Origin: Streptomyces alboflavus
GTDB taxonomy: Bacteria > Actinomycetota > Actinomycetes > Streptomycetales > Streptomycetaceae
Reading direction: 5' to 3'
Assembly (NCBI RefSeq): GCF_000716675.1
Contig: NZ_JNXT01000002.1
Span: forward strand, 1 to 64,000
DNA: 64,000 bases
In this document: one piece after another, positions 1-7,846 of the stretch
How the letters are laid out: each line of letters opens with the position of its first letter
How positions within the stretch are numbered: position 1 is the stretch's first letter
The notes under the pieces: generated by a model
Databases searched by the model: none
The model's input: only the letters and a program-made list of their open reading frames with translations
What the model was told of the DNA's origin: nothing
Program-made: the position numbers and the translations under genes

Positions 1-1
1 T

Positions 2-841
2 GCGGCGCATGGGCGGTTGACGTGGGGGGTGGATTTCTTCGGGCGGGTGCGGGAGCAGTTCGTCCGCCTCGCGGGCGAGGCGGGGGAGCCGGTGGGCGGC
101 GCGGGGGATCCGCTCGGCGCCTGGCTCGGGGCCCTCGCGGGGCGGTACGGAGTGGAGTTCGACGAGGAGTTGACGACAGGTCAGTTCACCGTGGACCAGC
201 TGCCCGAGGCGTTCCGCCTGGAGACCGGCATCGAATATCTGCCGATGCGGTTCGGCGTCTACAACGGGGTGTCGGTGGTGCCGCGGTGGTTGTGGGAGGT
301 GCCGGTGCGGCCTCGGGTGGGGTTCACGCTGGGGTTGAGTGCGGTGGAGCGGCTTGCCGGGTACGCGGTGTCGGTGGTGGAGATCCTCAAGGCCCTGGCC
401 GCCCTCGACGTGGAGGTGGTCGCCGCGCTGCCGGGCGCGGCGGAGATCCGCGAGGAACTGGGCGCGGTGGGGGACCGGGTGCGGGTGGAGGAGTTCGTGC
501 CGTTGGCAGCCCTTGCTCCCACCTGTGCGGTGATGGTTCATCACGGCGGGTTCGGCACGATCGGTACGACCTCGCTGCACGCCGTCCCCCAACTCGCCGT
601 CGCCGAGGAGATCGACGCCCCGATCCTCGCCAGGGGCCTGGCCGCGTACGGCGCCGGAGTCGACCTCCCGGTGGCGGAGGCGACCGGCGAACGCGTCGCC
701 CACGAAGTGCGGCGGCTGCTCACGGAATCCTCCTTCACCGAAGGGGCACGGCGGCTGCGCGCCGACATGAGGGCCATGCCGAGCGCCGCCGACGTCGTCC
801 CCGAACTGGTCCGGATCGCCGAACGGCACCGGGGCCGCTGA
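2..841 (+). CDS. Glycosyltransferase, GT-B fold, DesVII/EryCIII type (5' end outside window)
   Basis: The reading frame is open to the left edge, so this is the C-terminal ~280 residues of a larger protein (family about 400-430 residues). A TTG at 17 could be called as a start but is almost certainly internal. The C-terminal domain shows the nucleotide-sugar binding motif HHGGFGTIGTTSLHAVPQL (about residues 180-198 of the visible part), followed by a pocket-closing region, as in antibiotic glycosyltransferases that move NDP-deoxysugars onto aglycones. It converges on the lanthipeptide genes, with a strong hairpin between them. The aminodeoxysugar genes at 14.2-19 kb are the obvious donor pathway. 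The acceptor cannot be read from the sequence. This enzyme type often needs a P450-like partner, which would lie outside the window. Confidence 0.85.
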   Translation, partial: AAHGRLTWGVDFFGRVREQFVRLAGEAGEPVGGAGDPLGAWLGALAGRYGVEFDEELTTGQFTVDQLPEAFRLETGIEYLPMRFGVYNGVSVVPRWLWEVPVRPRVGFTLGLSAVERLAGYAVSVVEILKALAALDVEVVAALPGAAEIREELGAVGDRVRVEEFVPLAALAPTCAVMVHHGGFGTIGTTSLHAVPQLAVAEEIDAPILARGLAAYGAGVDLPVAEATGERVAHEVRRLLTESSFTEGARRLRADMRAMPSAADVVPELVRIAERHRGR

Positions 842-910
842 GCACCGGACGCGCGGGACGACGCCAGAGCCACGCGTGCGGACGGACAGAGACGTGGCGA
901 AGAGAGTGAG

Positions 911-940
911 TGGGGGGTCCCTGGGCTCAGGGACCCCCCA
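911..940. terminator. Strong 12-bp hairpin between convergent genes
   Basis: Positions 911-922 (tggggggtccct) pair perfectly with 929-940 (agggacccccca) around a 6-base loop. It lies between the end of the glycosyltransferase and the end of the minus-strand precursor peptide gene. There is no T-run, which is usual for Streptomyces intrinsic terminators. It probably serves both directions. Confidence 0.75.
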
Positions 941-1020
941 CCGCCGGCTCAGTCGGCCCGGCTGGCGGCCGCGGTGGACTGCCGCTGCGGCCCTCTCGCT
1001 CTCATCGCCTCGTCAGCGGG

Positions 1021-1104
1021 TCAGCAGTCCACACTGCCGGTGCTGCCGAGCAGCTCGTCGTCGAGGGTCGACGTCTCCAGCTCCTGAAGCTCCAGAACGT
1101 TCAT
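1021..1104 (-). CDS. lanA2: Class III lanthipeptide precursor peptide, copy 2
   Basis: A 27-codon ORF with ATG at 1104 and stop at 1021-1023, preceded by an excellent ribosome binding site (ggaggaggt, 8 bases upstream). It was found by reading the minus strand downstream of lanKC. Residues 4-10 (LELQELE) match the amphipathic recognition motif of class III leaders (LLDLQ-like). An acidic stretch (DDELLG, 15-20) leads into the C-terminal core, residues 21-27, STGSVDC. This is Ser-x-x-Ser-x-x-Cys, the pattern LanKC enzymes convert to labionin, with the Cys as last residue. The peptide is identical to copy 1; only one silent base differs (Ser24 AGT versus AGC). At 27 residues it is very short for the family. 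The leader cleavage site is unknown; cutting after Leu19 would give an eight-residue core. Confidence 0.85.
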   Translation of the reverse strand: MNVLELQELETSTLDDELLGSTGSVDC

Positions 1105-1234
1105 GCGATGTCACCTCCTCCCCAGCGCTCGCTGCGGTACCGGCGGCGGTCGGCCGCCGAAGTCAGTGGTGCGACGCGGTCGGCGGTCGCCGTGGACCGC
1201 CGCTGCGGTTCTCTCGTCGTGCTGTGACAGCGGG

Positions 1235-1318
1235 TCAGCAGTCCACGCTGCCGGTGCTGCCGAGCAGCTCGTCGTCGAGGGTCGACGTCTCCAGCTCCTG
1301 AAGCTCCAGAACGTTCAT
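1235..1318 (-). CDS. lanA1: Class III lanthipeptide precursor peptide, copy 1
   Basis: A 27-codon ORF encoding exactly the same peptide as 1021-1104. Its ATG (1318-1316) overlaps the TGA of lanKC (1317-1315) as ATGA, so translation is probably coupled to the synthetase. The leader motif LELQELE is at residues 4-10 and the labionin-type core STGSVDC at 21-27. The two copies start 214 bases apart. The bases just downstream of each stop are also similar (the gtggac.gccgctgcgg segments near 972 and 1192), so the whole unit looks like a recent tandem duplication. Precursors placed after the synthetase, rather than before it, are less usual for class III clusters. Confidence 0.87.
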   Translation of the reverse strand: MNVLELQELETSTLDDELLGSTGSVDC

Positions 1319-4164
1319 GCGGTGTCACCTCCAACCGGCCGATCGCAGGGCATCCGGCGGCGGTCGTCCGCCGGGAGTCCGTGGTCAGCCCCGGCCGCCG
1401 CCCGCCCGGCGCGGCCCAGGAACGGCAGCGGGGGTGGCCCGCCGCCCGTGACGTACGACAGGGCCGCGAGGACGCCCGCGTTGCCCGTCGCCAGGTCCAT
1501 GGAGAGACGCAGGCCGCTGTGGCCAGGGAACGCCACCTCGCCGCGGTGGGCGAGGGCGTGCCAGTGGAGGCTGCCGAGGTGCTCGGCCACCGGGTCCACG
1601 CCGCCCTCGGCGCCCTCGGAGGCGATGTCCGGCAGGTGCCGCCGCAGCGCGTGCGCCGCCGTGAGGAGCCCGGCCCGCCCGATGAACAGCTGGCTCTCGA
1701 CCGTGAGCGGTGAGCGCGCGGCGAGCGCGAGCGCGGGCAGCGTCTCGGCGATGCGCGGGTCGTCCGTGTGGTCGGTGAGCAGGTCGGCGACGAGGCCGAT
1801 GCCGACCGACCCGGTCTCCAGGTACGGCAGGGAGCGGAAGCCGCCGTCGACGTGCAGCACGCCTTCCTCGCGCAGGACGCACAGGTCCAGGTCCCGGTGC
1901 ACGGCCCGCACCGCGTGCCGCAGATACGCGTCCTCGCCCGTGGCCTCGTACATCCGCAGCAGGAACAGGCCGACGCCGGACCAGCCGCGCAGCAGCCCGC
2001 CGTGGGTGCCGGGCTCGCCCCGGGCGCGGTCGATGCCGTGCGGGCGGACGTCGTCCAGCGCGTCGACGGCGCGCGCGGCCAGCTCCCGGGCCTCCTTGAG
2101 CCAGGCGTGCCCCGTGTCGTCGCCGACGAAGTGCAGCAGGTTGAGGCCGACGCCCGCGAGGCCGCCGTACAGGCTGACGTCGGTCATCTCCTCGACACCG
2201 GCGCGGGCACGGTCGATGAGCTCCCGGGCGGCGGCGTGGTGGCCGAGGTGGTCCAGGACGTGGGCGACGCCGTGCGCGCCGTCGTGGAAGCCGGGCTGGA
2301 CATGGTCGGCGCGTGCCGCCCGCAGCAGCCAGTCCTCGTAGGCGGGTTCGCGCTCCCCGCCCGCCACGGACAGCGCCCACAGGACCCCCGCGGCGCCGTG
2401 CGCGAAGCCGCCGGGGGCCTCGTTGAACTGCCGGGGGTCGCCGGGGAAGAGCCGGTCGTCGCGGTCCGGGGTCGCGGACGCGTGCAAGGCGCGGGCCAGG
2501 GAGGCGCGGACGGCCGCCCAGTCCACGGGCGAGGTGTCGAGGCGTACGTCGGTGACGGCACCGACCGGCGATGAGGTGCTGGGGCGTGCGGCCTGTCCCG
2601 TGGCGGCCCGTGGCTGCTCGGCGGGTTGCCGGGACTGCGTGTCGGGTGCCTCGGCCAGGTCCGCTGCGAGCGTCGCGGCGACGTCATCCGGCAGGCCGAA
2701 GCGCTGAGCCGCCGCGGCCGCGAGGCGCGCGCCCTTCTCCGGGCAGACGCCGAGCGACGTGACGAGCGGCAGGTACAGCCACAGCCGCAGCACCGCCAGG
2801 GCGTGTTCGTCGACTGCCGTGCCGGTCTTGCGGCGGGCGGCGAAGCCGGGGTACCCGAGCGTCGGGCGGGTGTTCTCGGACGTGGGGAAGGCCATCTCGA
2901 AGTCGACGAGGCGGACCTGCGGGGCCGCGTCGCGCGGTGCCGGGCCCCCGCCGGGAGTCGGACTACCGTTGGGTGTGGGGCTTCCGTCGGCTGTCGCTCG
3001 CTCGCCGGGCACGGTGTCCTCTCCGGGACTGAACGCGTCCTCCGCGACCAGCACGTTCCCCGGGTGCAGATCCCCGAAGACGATCCCCTCGGCGTGCACG
3101 CGCCGGACCAGGGCGGCCACCTCGGCGTGCAGGGCCTCCGCGCGCCGGGCGTAGTCGCGCAGCCCGCCGGGCGTGCACGCGTTCCAGTTGACCAGCGGGT
3201 GGTGGCGCACCATCCAGCGCTGCAGCGGGATGCCGTCCAGGTGCTCCATGGCGAGCATGGAGTGGCCGCCGAAGTCGAACAGCTCGTACGCACGCGGCAC
3301 GCCGGGGACGTCGGCTAGCCGGTCGAGGACGCGCTTCTCGTGCGCGAGCCGCGCCGTGGCGTCGAGGCCCGCGCCGTCCCTGCCGGTGTGCGGCCGGGCC
3401 TCCTTGAGGACCACGGGACTGTCGTCGTCCCGGCGCGTCGCGGCGTACACACCCCCTGCGTTGGAGAAGTGCAGGGCCTCCTTGACCCGGTAGCCGAACG
3501 CGCCGCTCGCGGCGGTGCGCCGCTCGATGTGCGGGCGCAGGACGTCTGGGACCGGCACGCCCTCGGGCAGCGCGAACGTGGGCCGCCTGAGGTCGGGCAC
3601 GAGGCGTCCGTCGGCGTCGGTGAGGGCGAGGACGTGCGCGCCGTCGTCGGTCCAGCACCACCGTTCGCGGAAGGCGCCGTAGCGGAAGTGCACGGGGCCC
3701 TCGCCCCAGCGGCAGTCGGTGAGGATGTACGGTCCGTCGCTGCCCGCGAGGCGTTCGTCAAGATCGCGTGCGCAGTCCGCGAACTCCGCCTCGTCGCGCG
3801 GGTAGACGGCGATGAACTTGCCGCCGGCCGGGCGGGGCGCGTACTTGGAGTTCATGGCGTCGAGCAGGGACCGGCTGCGCAGGTGTTTGAAGGACACGCG
3901 GGCCCGCAGACAGTGGTCGGCGACGATCTCGAGGACCTGCTGGGCGTTGTCGTGGGTCGCGGAGACGTGGATCTTCCAGCCCTGGTCCACGGTGTGGGGA
4001 CGCTGGGGCTGGTACATGTCCCAGATGCGGGCGGCCCGGTGCCGCCAGCCGTCGGGCAGCGGGGTGAACCGCGACGGCGCCAGGTGCTCCTCGGTGGCGG
4101 CCCGCGCCGGGGTCTCGAAGAACACCGGGTCCACCAGTGTGTAGATCGACCAGTCCACTGACAC
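1315..4164 (-). CDS. lanKC: Class III lanthipeptide synthetase LanKC (lyase-kinase-cyclase)
   Basis: A 949-residue tri-domain enzyme that phosphorylates Ser/Thr in the precursor, eliminates phosphate, and cyclises. The N-terminal lyase domain (about 1-210) carries the family stretch IWDMYQPQRPHTVDQGWKIH and the KFIAVYP region. The Ser/Thr kinase domain (about 220-480) has the VVLKEARP lysine, the catalytic loop GIVFGDLHPGNVLV (near 360) and VRLVDFE (near 420) in place of DFG. The C-terminal cyclase (about 565-920) keeps LanC-like helices but lacks the zinc-binding Cys-Cys-His set, which separates class III from class IV. About 40 low-complexity residues are inserted between catalytic loop and DFE. 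The GTG start at 4164 follows ggaggt by five bases. The stop overlaps the ATG of lanA1. Confidence 0.93.
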   Translation of the reverse strand: MSVDWSIYTLVDPVFFETPARAATEEHLAPSRFTPLPDGWRHRAARIWDMYQPQRPHTVDQGWKIHVSATHDNAQQVLEIVADHCLRARVSFKHLRSRSLLDAMNSKYAPRPAGGKFIAVYPRDEAEFADCARDLDERLAGSDGPYILTDCRWGEGPVHFRYGAFRERWCWTDDGAHVLALTDADGRLVPDLRRPTFALPEGVPVPDVLRPHIERRTAASGAFGYRVKEALHFSNAGGVYAATRRDDDSPVVLKEARPHTGRDGAGLDATARLAHEKRVLDRLADVPGVPRAYELFDFGGHSMLAMEHLDGIPLQRWMVRHHPLVNWNACTPGGLRDYARRAEALHAEVAALVRRVHAEGIVFGDLHPGNVLVAEDAFSPGEDTVPGERATADGSPTPNGSPTPGGGPAPRDAAPQVRLVDFEMAFPTSENTRPTLGYPGFAARRKTGTAVDEHALAVLRLWLYLPLVTSLGVCPEKGARLAAAAAQRFGLPDDVAATLAADLAEAPDTQSRQPAEQPRAATGQAARPSTSSPVGAVTDVRLDTSPVDWAAVRASLARALHASATPDRDDRLFPGDPRQFNEAPGGFAHGAAGVLWALSVAGGEREPAYEDWLLRAARADHVQPGFHDGAHGVAHVLDHLGHHAAARELIDRARAGVEEMTDVSLYGGLAGVGLNLLHFVGDDTGHAWLKEARELAARAVDALDDVRPHGIDRARGEPGTHGGLLRGWSGVGLFLLRMYEATGEDAYLRHAVRAVHRDLDLCVLREEGVLHVDGGFRSLPYLETGSVGIGLVADLLTDHTDDPRIAETLPALALAARSPLTVESQLFIGRAGLLTAAHALRRHLPDIASEGAEGGVDPVAEHLGSLHWHALAHRGEVAFPGHSGLRLSMDLATGNAGVLAALSYVTGGGPPPLPFLGRAGRAAAGADHGLPADDRRRMPCDRPVGGDTA

Positions 4165-4351
4165 GAGGCACCTCCAGCGGAATTCCTGGAATGGGTCGGC
4201 CGTGCGTTCGACGGCCGTCGTGGTGATCGCCTCGTGGAGGTTTCGATCGCTAGTCGCTAGTCAGTAGTTGGTGGGGAGTGCGGGGAAAAGAGTGTGGCGA
4301 AGAAGAAGTGGTGAATCGGGTACGGGGGAAAGGCCGACGCGCGCGTCGCGG
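4165..4351 (-). promoter_or_regulatory. Gap between the GNAT gene and lanKC
   Basis: A 187-base non-coding gap on the minus strand. It contains the ggaggt ribosome site for lanKC (4170-4175) and a short direct repeat (cgctagtcgctagtcagtag, 4250-4269). It is the only place for a separate lanKC promoter. I could not define -35/-10 boxes with confidence. Confidence 0.3.
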
Positions 4352-5047
4352 CTATCGCGTGAACGGGCTCAGCGCGGTGTCCGGGCCCCGTCCGAGATAT
4401 GCGGCGAGTGTCCGGCGGGCAGCCGCCTTCGGTTCGCTCGCCGTGTCGAACCAGGCGTCCTGGCCGGGCTTCTGCTCCCATTCCCCTCTGACGAACAGTG
4501 CTTCGTATTCATGGCGGAGCATGGACCACATGGCCACGTCGTGATATTCGCCTTTGAAGAACTTGCGTTCCCTGAGGACTCCTTCGAGGACGAAGAACCG
4601 GGTGCGCATCACCATCTGAAGCATCGGTTCGTTGAACAGGCCCACCCAGAACTGGAGTCGGTGCGCGCCCAGGTCCTCGAAGATGTGCTCCACGACGAGG
4701 CCGAAGCCCTCGGCGCCATAGCCCCGCGACCACAGGTCGCTGCTGCCGATGGCGCCGCTGATCTCGAAGGTCGTGTCCCGTTGGCCGCCGACGCGGTGGA
4801 ACTTCACCATGCCCACGCGCTCCCCGTCCAGGGACCGCATCGTGCAGAAGCGCGAGCCCGACGCGGCGTCGGCGCGCAGCGTGTCCACCGTGACCCGCTC
4901 GGACACGTCGCCGGTGAGGGCGGCGACATCCCCGTCGGGGCTGAGCCATTTCGCGAATTGGCCGTAGTCGTCGGCGGTCGCATATCCGAGCTCGACGCGG
5001 CGTCCGACGCGAATGGCCTCGCTGGTCTTCGGCGTCTCGATGGTCAT
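4352..5047 (-). CDS. GNAT-family acyltransferase beside the lanthipeptide genes
   Basis: A 231-residue RimJ/RimL-like GNAT protein. The acyl-CoA/pantetheine loop is RGYGAEG (108-114), followed by the FxDLGxHRLxFWV strand and the FNEP helix (about 123-145) typical of the fold. The ATG at 5047 is preceded by caggag. It lies directly upstream of lanKC on the same strand. In the goadvionin pathway a GNAT enzyme joins an acyl group from an acyl carrier protein to the N-terminus of a class III lanthipeptide (established for that pathway). By position, this gene is the candidate for the same step here, which is inference. A plain acetyltransferase or self-resistance enzyme is the alternative. Confidence 0.75.
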   Translation of the reverse strand: MTIETPKTSEAIRVGRRVELGYATADDYGQFAKWLSPDGDVAALTGDVSERVTVDTLRADAASGSRFCTMRSLDGERVGMVKFHRVGGQRDTTFEISGAIGSSDLWSRGYGAEGFGLVVEHIFEDLGAHRLQFWVGLFNEPMLQMVMRTRFFVLEGVLRERKFFKGEYHDVAMWSMLRHEYEALFVRGEWEQKPGQDAWFDTASEPKAAARRTLAAYLGRGPDTALSPFTR

Positions 5048-5276
5048 GAACTCCTGCTTTCCCGGTGAGTGCGGCCATCGTTGCCCGGGGCCGGTCCCGC
5101 GTCAACCATTCACGCGGATTCCGCTTCCACCCCCCGCGGTGCAGGCGCAGTTCATGAGTGGTCGCTCTGTATTCCGTCTCGCCGGCGGGACACACTGGTG
5201 CCACACTTCTGTGGAATCTCGGCCCGGGAGCGACAAGCCGGAAGCGACACGTTGGCAGCGACAAGGGGGAACGCCT

Positions 5277-6056
5277 GTGCTCACACATTCCCGCGACCTG
5301 TATCTGGATCTGATGAAGAAGGTCGTCACCAACACCATCTACCAGGACAGCGCGCACGGCTGGGTGCGGAACAAGGATTTCGACGCCGGCCTTCCGAGCA
5401 TCGAATACGACGACGAACTCCGCGCCGGTGGCCGGGACATCCCACGCGTCGCGCACACGATGATCGGCGGCAAACGCCTCGACAACGTGCACGCGTGCGT
5501 CGAACAGGTCCTCTCCGACGACATCCCCGGCGACCTCATCGAGACGGGGGTCTGGCGGGGCGGCGCCACGATCTTCATGCGCGCGGTGCTCAAGGCGTAC
5601 GACATCAAGGACCGCACGGTGTGGGTCGCCGACTCCTTCGAGGGCATCCCGAAGGGCGACCCGGTGCGGTACCCGGGCGACGACCTGGCGCCGCTGTACC
5701 GCTTCAACGATGTCTTCGGTGTCTCGCAGGCGACCGTGGAGGAGAACTTCCGCCGCTACGGACTCCTCGACGACCAAGTGCGCTTCCTGCCCGGCTACTT
5801 CCGCGACACGCTGCCCGACGCCCCGGTGGAGAGCCTGGCCGTGCTCCGCATGGACGGCGACCTGTTCGAGTCCACGATGGACGCGCTGGTGCACCTCTAC
5901 CCCAAGCTGTCCGTCGGCGGCTATGTGATCGTCGACGACTACCGCGCCCTGCCCCCGTGCCGGGTCGCCGTCTACCAGTACCGCAGGGAGCACGGCATCA
6001 CCGACCCCATCGAGGAGATCGACGGGGTCGGTGTGTTCTGGCGACGTACACGCTGA
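5277..6056 (+). CDS. TylF/MycF-family O-methyltransferase
   Basis: A 259-residue SAM- and Mg-dependent methyltransferase of the TylF/MycF/NovP family, whose known members mostly methylate deoxysugar hydroxyls. The SAM loop DLIETGVWRGGAT is near residue 85, followed by VWVADSFEGIPKGD, the MDGDLFEST metal-site segment and VIVDDYRALPPCR near the C-terminus. I chose GTG at 5277 because aaggggga lies just upstream and the protein then has family length; the frame is open further 5' but that extension has no homology-like features. It is divergent from the GNAT gene. With the deoxysugar genes nearby, methylation of the sugar is the likeliest role. Confidence 0.85.
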   Translation: MLTHSRDLYLDLMKKVVTNTIYQDSAHGWVRNKDFDAGLPSIEYDDELRAGGRDIPRVAHTMIGGKRLDNVHACVEQVLSDDIPGDLIETGVWRGGATIFMRAVLKAYDIKDRTVWVADSFEGIPKGDPVRYPGDDLAPLYRFNDVFGVSQATVEENFRRYGLLDDQVRFLPGYFRDTLPDAPVESLAVLRMDGDLFESTMDALVHLYPKLSVGGYVIVDDYRALPPCRVAVYQYRREHGITDPIEEIDGVGVFWRRTR

Positions 6057-6080
6057 CGGGGGGAGGGGGCCGCCCGTCAG
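6053..6080. terminator. Hairpin between convergent methyltransferase and FAAL genes
   Basis: ctgacggg (6053-6060) pairs with cccgtcag (6073-6080) around a 12-base loop. The structure spans both stop codons of the convergent genes and can act on both strands. Confidence 0.5.
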
Positions 6081-7846
6081 GTCGGGCGCGGCGGGGGCGC
6101 GTAGGCTCCCGCCGCGTACCGCTGACGGCACAGGCCCCGCTGGATCTTGCCGCTGGTGGTGCGCGGCAGCGTCCCCCTGCGGACCACCACCGTGGCGTGG
6201 ACCGCGAGCCCGTGCTGGCGGCTCACTGTCTGCCGGATGCGTTCCGTCAGGGCGTCGCGGTCGGGCTCGGGCAGGGCCGTCATCGCCGCGTCGGCCTCCA
6301 TCAGGACGATGAGCCGCTCCGTCGGGTCGCCCTCGACGCCGATCGCCGTCGCCGCCACCGGCGCCACCGACTCGACGGTGGCCTCGATGTCCTCCGGGTA
6401 GTGGTTGCGGCCCCGCACGATGATGACGTCGTCCATGCGGCCGACCACATAGAGCCCGCCGTCGTGCACAAAGCCCCAGTCGCCCGTCCGCAGCCACCCG
6501 TCGGCGTACACGCGCGCCGTCCGCTCCGGCGCCCGCCAGTACCCGTCCGTGCGATTGGGGCCGCCCACCCAGACCTCGCCGACCCGGCCCGTGGTCTCCT
6601 GGCCGGTCGCCGGGTCCGCGATCCGCACCCGCACCCCGGGCACCGGCGTGCCGTTGCTCACCAGGTGCACCGAGTCCGGCCCGTCCGGAACCGGCCGCAC
6701 CTCGCCCGCCGTGAGGGCCGCGCGGTCGAAGTGGGCGCCGACCGCTCCGGTCCCGTTGGGCGTCATCGTCACGGACAGCGTGGCCTCCGCGAGGCCGTAG
6801 CACGGCACCGGCGACCGGGGGTCGAGGCCCGCGTCGGCGAACGCCGCCACGAACGCCGCCACCGACCGCGCGTGCACGGGCTCCCCGCCGATGGCGAGCG
6901 CCCGCAGACCGCTGAGGTCCAGCGACGCCACCTCCTCGGCGGTGACGCGCCGCACGCAGTGGGTCAGGCCGAAGTTGGGCGTGACCGTCCAGTCGGCGCG
7001 GTAGTCCGACAGGGCGCGCAGCCAGCGGTAGGGGCGGTGCAGGAAGCCCATCGGGCTGAGGTGCACCATGTGCATCCCGGCGCTCAGCGGGCTCGCGATG
7101 GCGCAGACGAGCCCCATGTCGTGGAACAGCGGCACCCAGGACACGGCCGTCGTCGCCGGCATGAAGCGCGAACGCATTTGGTACGCCGCCGCCGACAGGT
7201 TCGCGTGGGTGACCCGCACCCCCGCGGGCGCCCCCGTGGAGCCCGACGTGTACTGCAGGTACGCCACGTCGTCGGGAGCCGCGGGCGGGCGCCGCCACTT
7301 CGACGCCCGGTGCACGGGCACCTCGTCGACGTGCAGCACGGGCCCCTGCTGCCACCCCGTGCTGCTGAGCGCGGTGCGCACCGCGGGCCGCACCTGCGAT
7401 GTCGTCAGGACACAGCCCGGCGTGCTGTCCCGAAGGACCGAACGCAGCCGCGTCTGGCTGCGGAACAGCTCCGGCGCGTACAGGGGCACTGCGATCACGC
7501 CCGCGTACAGACAGCCGAGGAAGGCGACCACGTAGTGCTCGTCGTGCGGGCACAGGATCGCGACCCGGGCCCGGGGCGGACACGCCGCCTGGAGCTCGGC
7601 CGCGACGGCCCGGGCCCGCTCGTCGAGTTCGCGGTACGTCAGCGTGACGACGGTGTCCGTGCGCCGGGCCCCGCCCCGCACCCGGCGGTCGCCGAGCACG
7701 GTCACGGCGGGCGCGTCGCCGCGCTCGGCCGCCAGGCGGCGCACCGTGTCGGCCAGATACTCCAGGCCGACCGGCTCCGGCCCGAGCGTCGACAGGGTGA
7801 AGCCCGTGATCGGCGTGTGCGCGGTACGGGGTGCCTCGGTGCTCAT
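6077..7846 (-). CDS. Fatty acyl-AMP ligase (FAAL-like)
   Basis: A 589-residue ANL-superfamily enzyme. It activates a carboxylic acid as its acyl-AMP and, in this subfamily, usually passes it to a carrier protein rather than CoA. The P-loop YTSGSTGAPAG is at 199-209, then SWVPLFHDMGLV and LSPMGFLHRPYRWL, both typical of FAALs. YGLAEATLSV forms A5 and GRMDDVIIVRGRNHYPEDIE the hinge region. PRTTSGKIQRG supplies the C-terminal catalytic lysine. It is the last gene of the operon from ACP to FAAL; its ATG overlaps the stop of the ABC exporter (7843-7846). The ACP at 12420-12683 is the natural acceptor. Confidence 0.88.
   Translation of the reverse strand: MSTEAPRTAHTPITGFTLSTLGPEPVGLEYLADTVRRLAAERGDAPAVTVLGDRRVRGGARRTDTVVTLTYRELDERARAVAAELQAACPPRARVAILCPHDEHYVVAFLGCLYAGVIAVPLYAPELFRSQTRLRSVLRDSTPGCVLTTSQVRPAVRTALSSTGWQQGPVLHVDEVPVHRASKWRRPPAAPDDVAYLQYTSGSTGAPAGVRVTHANLSAAAYQMRSRFMPATTAVSWVPLFHDMGLVCAIASPLSAGMHMVHLSPMGFLHRPYRWLRALSDYRADWTVTPNFGLTHCVRRVTAEEVASLDLSGLRALAIGGEPVHARSVAAFVAAFADAGLDPRSPVPCYGLAEATLSVTMTPNGTGAVGAHFDRAALTAGEVRPVPDGPDSVHLVSNGTPVPGVRVRIADPATGQETTGRVGEVWVGGPNRTDGYWRAPERTARVYADGWLRTGDWGFVHDGGLYVVGRMDDVIIVRGRNHYPEDIEATVESVAPVAATAIGVEGDPTERLIVLMEADAAMTALPEPDRDALTERIRQTVSRQHGLAVHATVVVRRGTLPRTTSGKIQRGLCRQRYAAGAYAPPPRPT

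Larger units (their letters stand above)
963..1318. repeat. Tandem duplication of the precursor unit, about 214 bp
   Basis: Two copies of the 84-base precursor gene differ at a single base. Their downstream flanks are similar but degenerate (near 963-1020 and 1180-1234). The spacing between start codons is 214 bases. Coding identity with diverged flanks suggests either recent gene conversion or selection to keep both peptides identical. Confidence 0.75.

Noticed and set aside
876..2341. Plus-strand ORFs covering the precursor peptides
   Set aside because: Shadows of the minus-strand lanA and lanKC genes; the minus-strand reading has leader/core motifs and strong ribosome sites.
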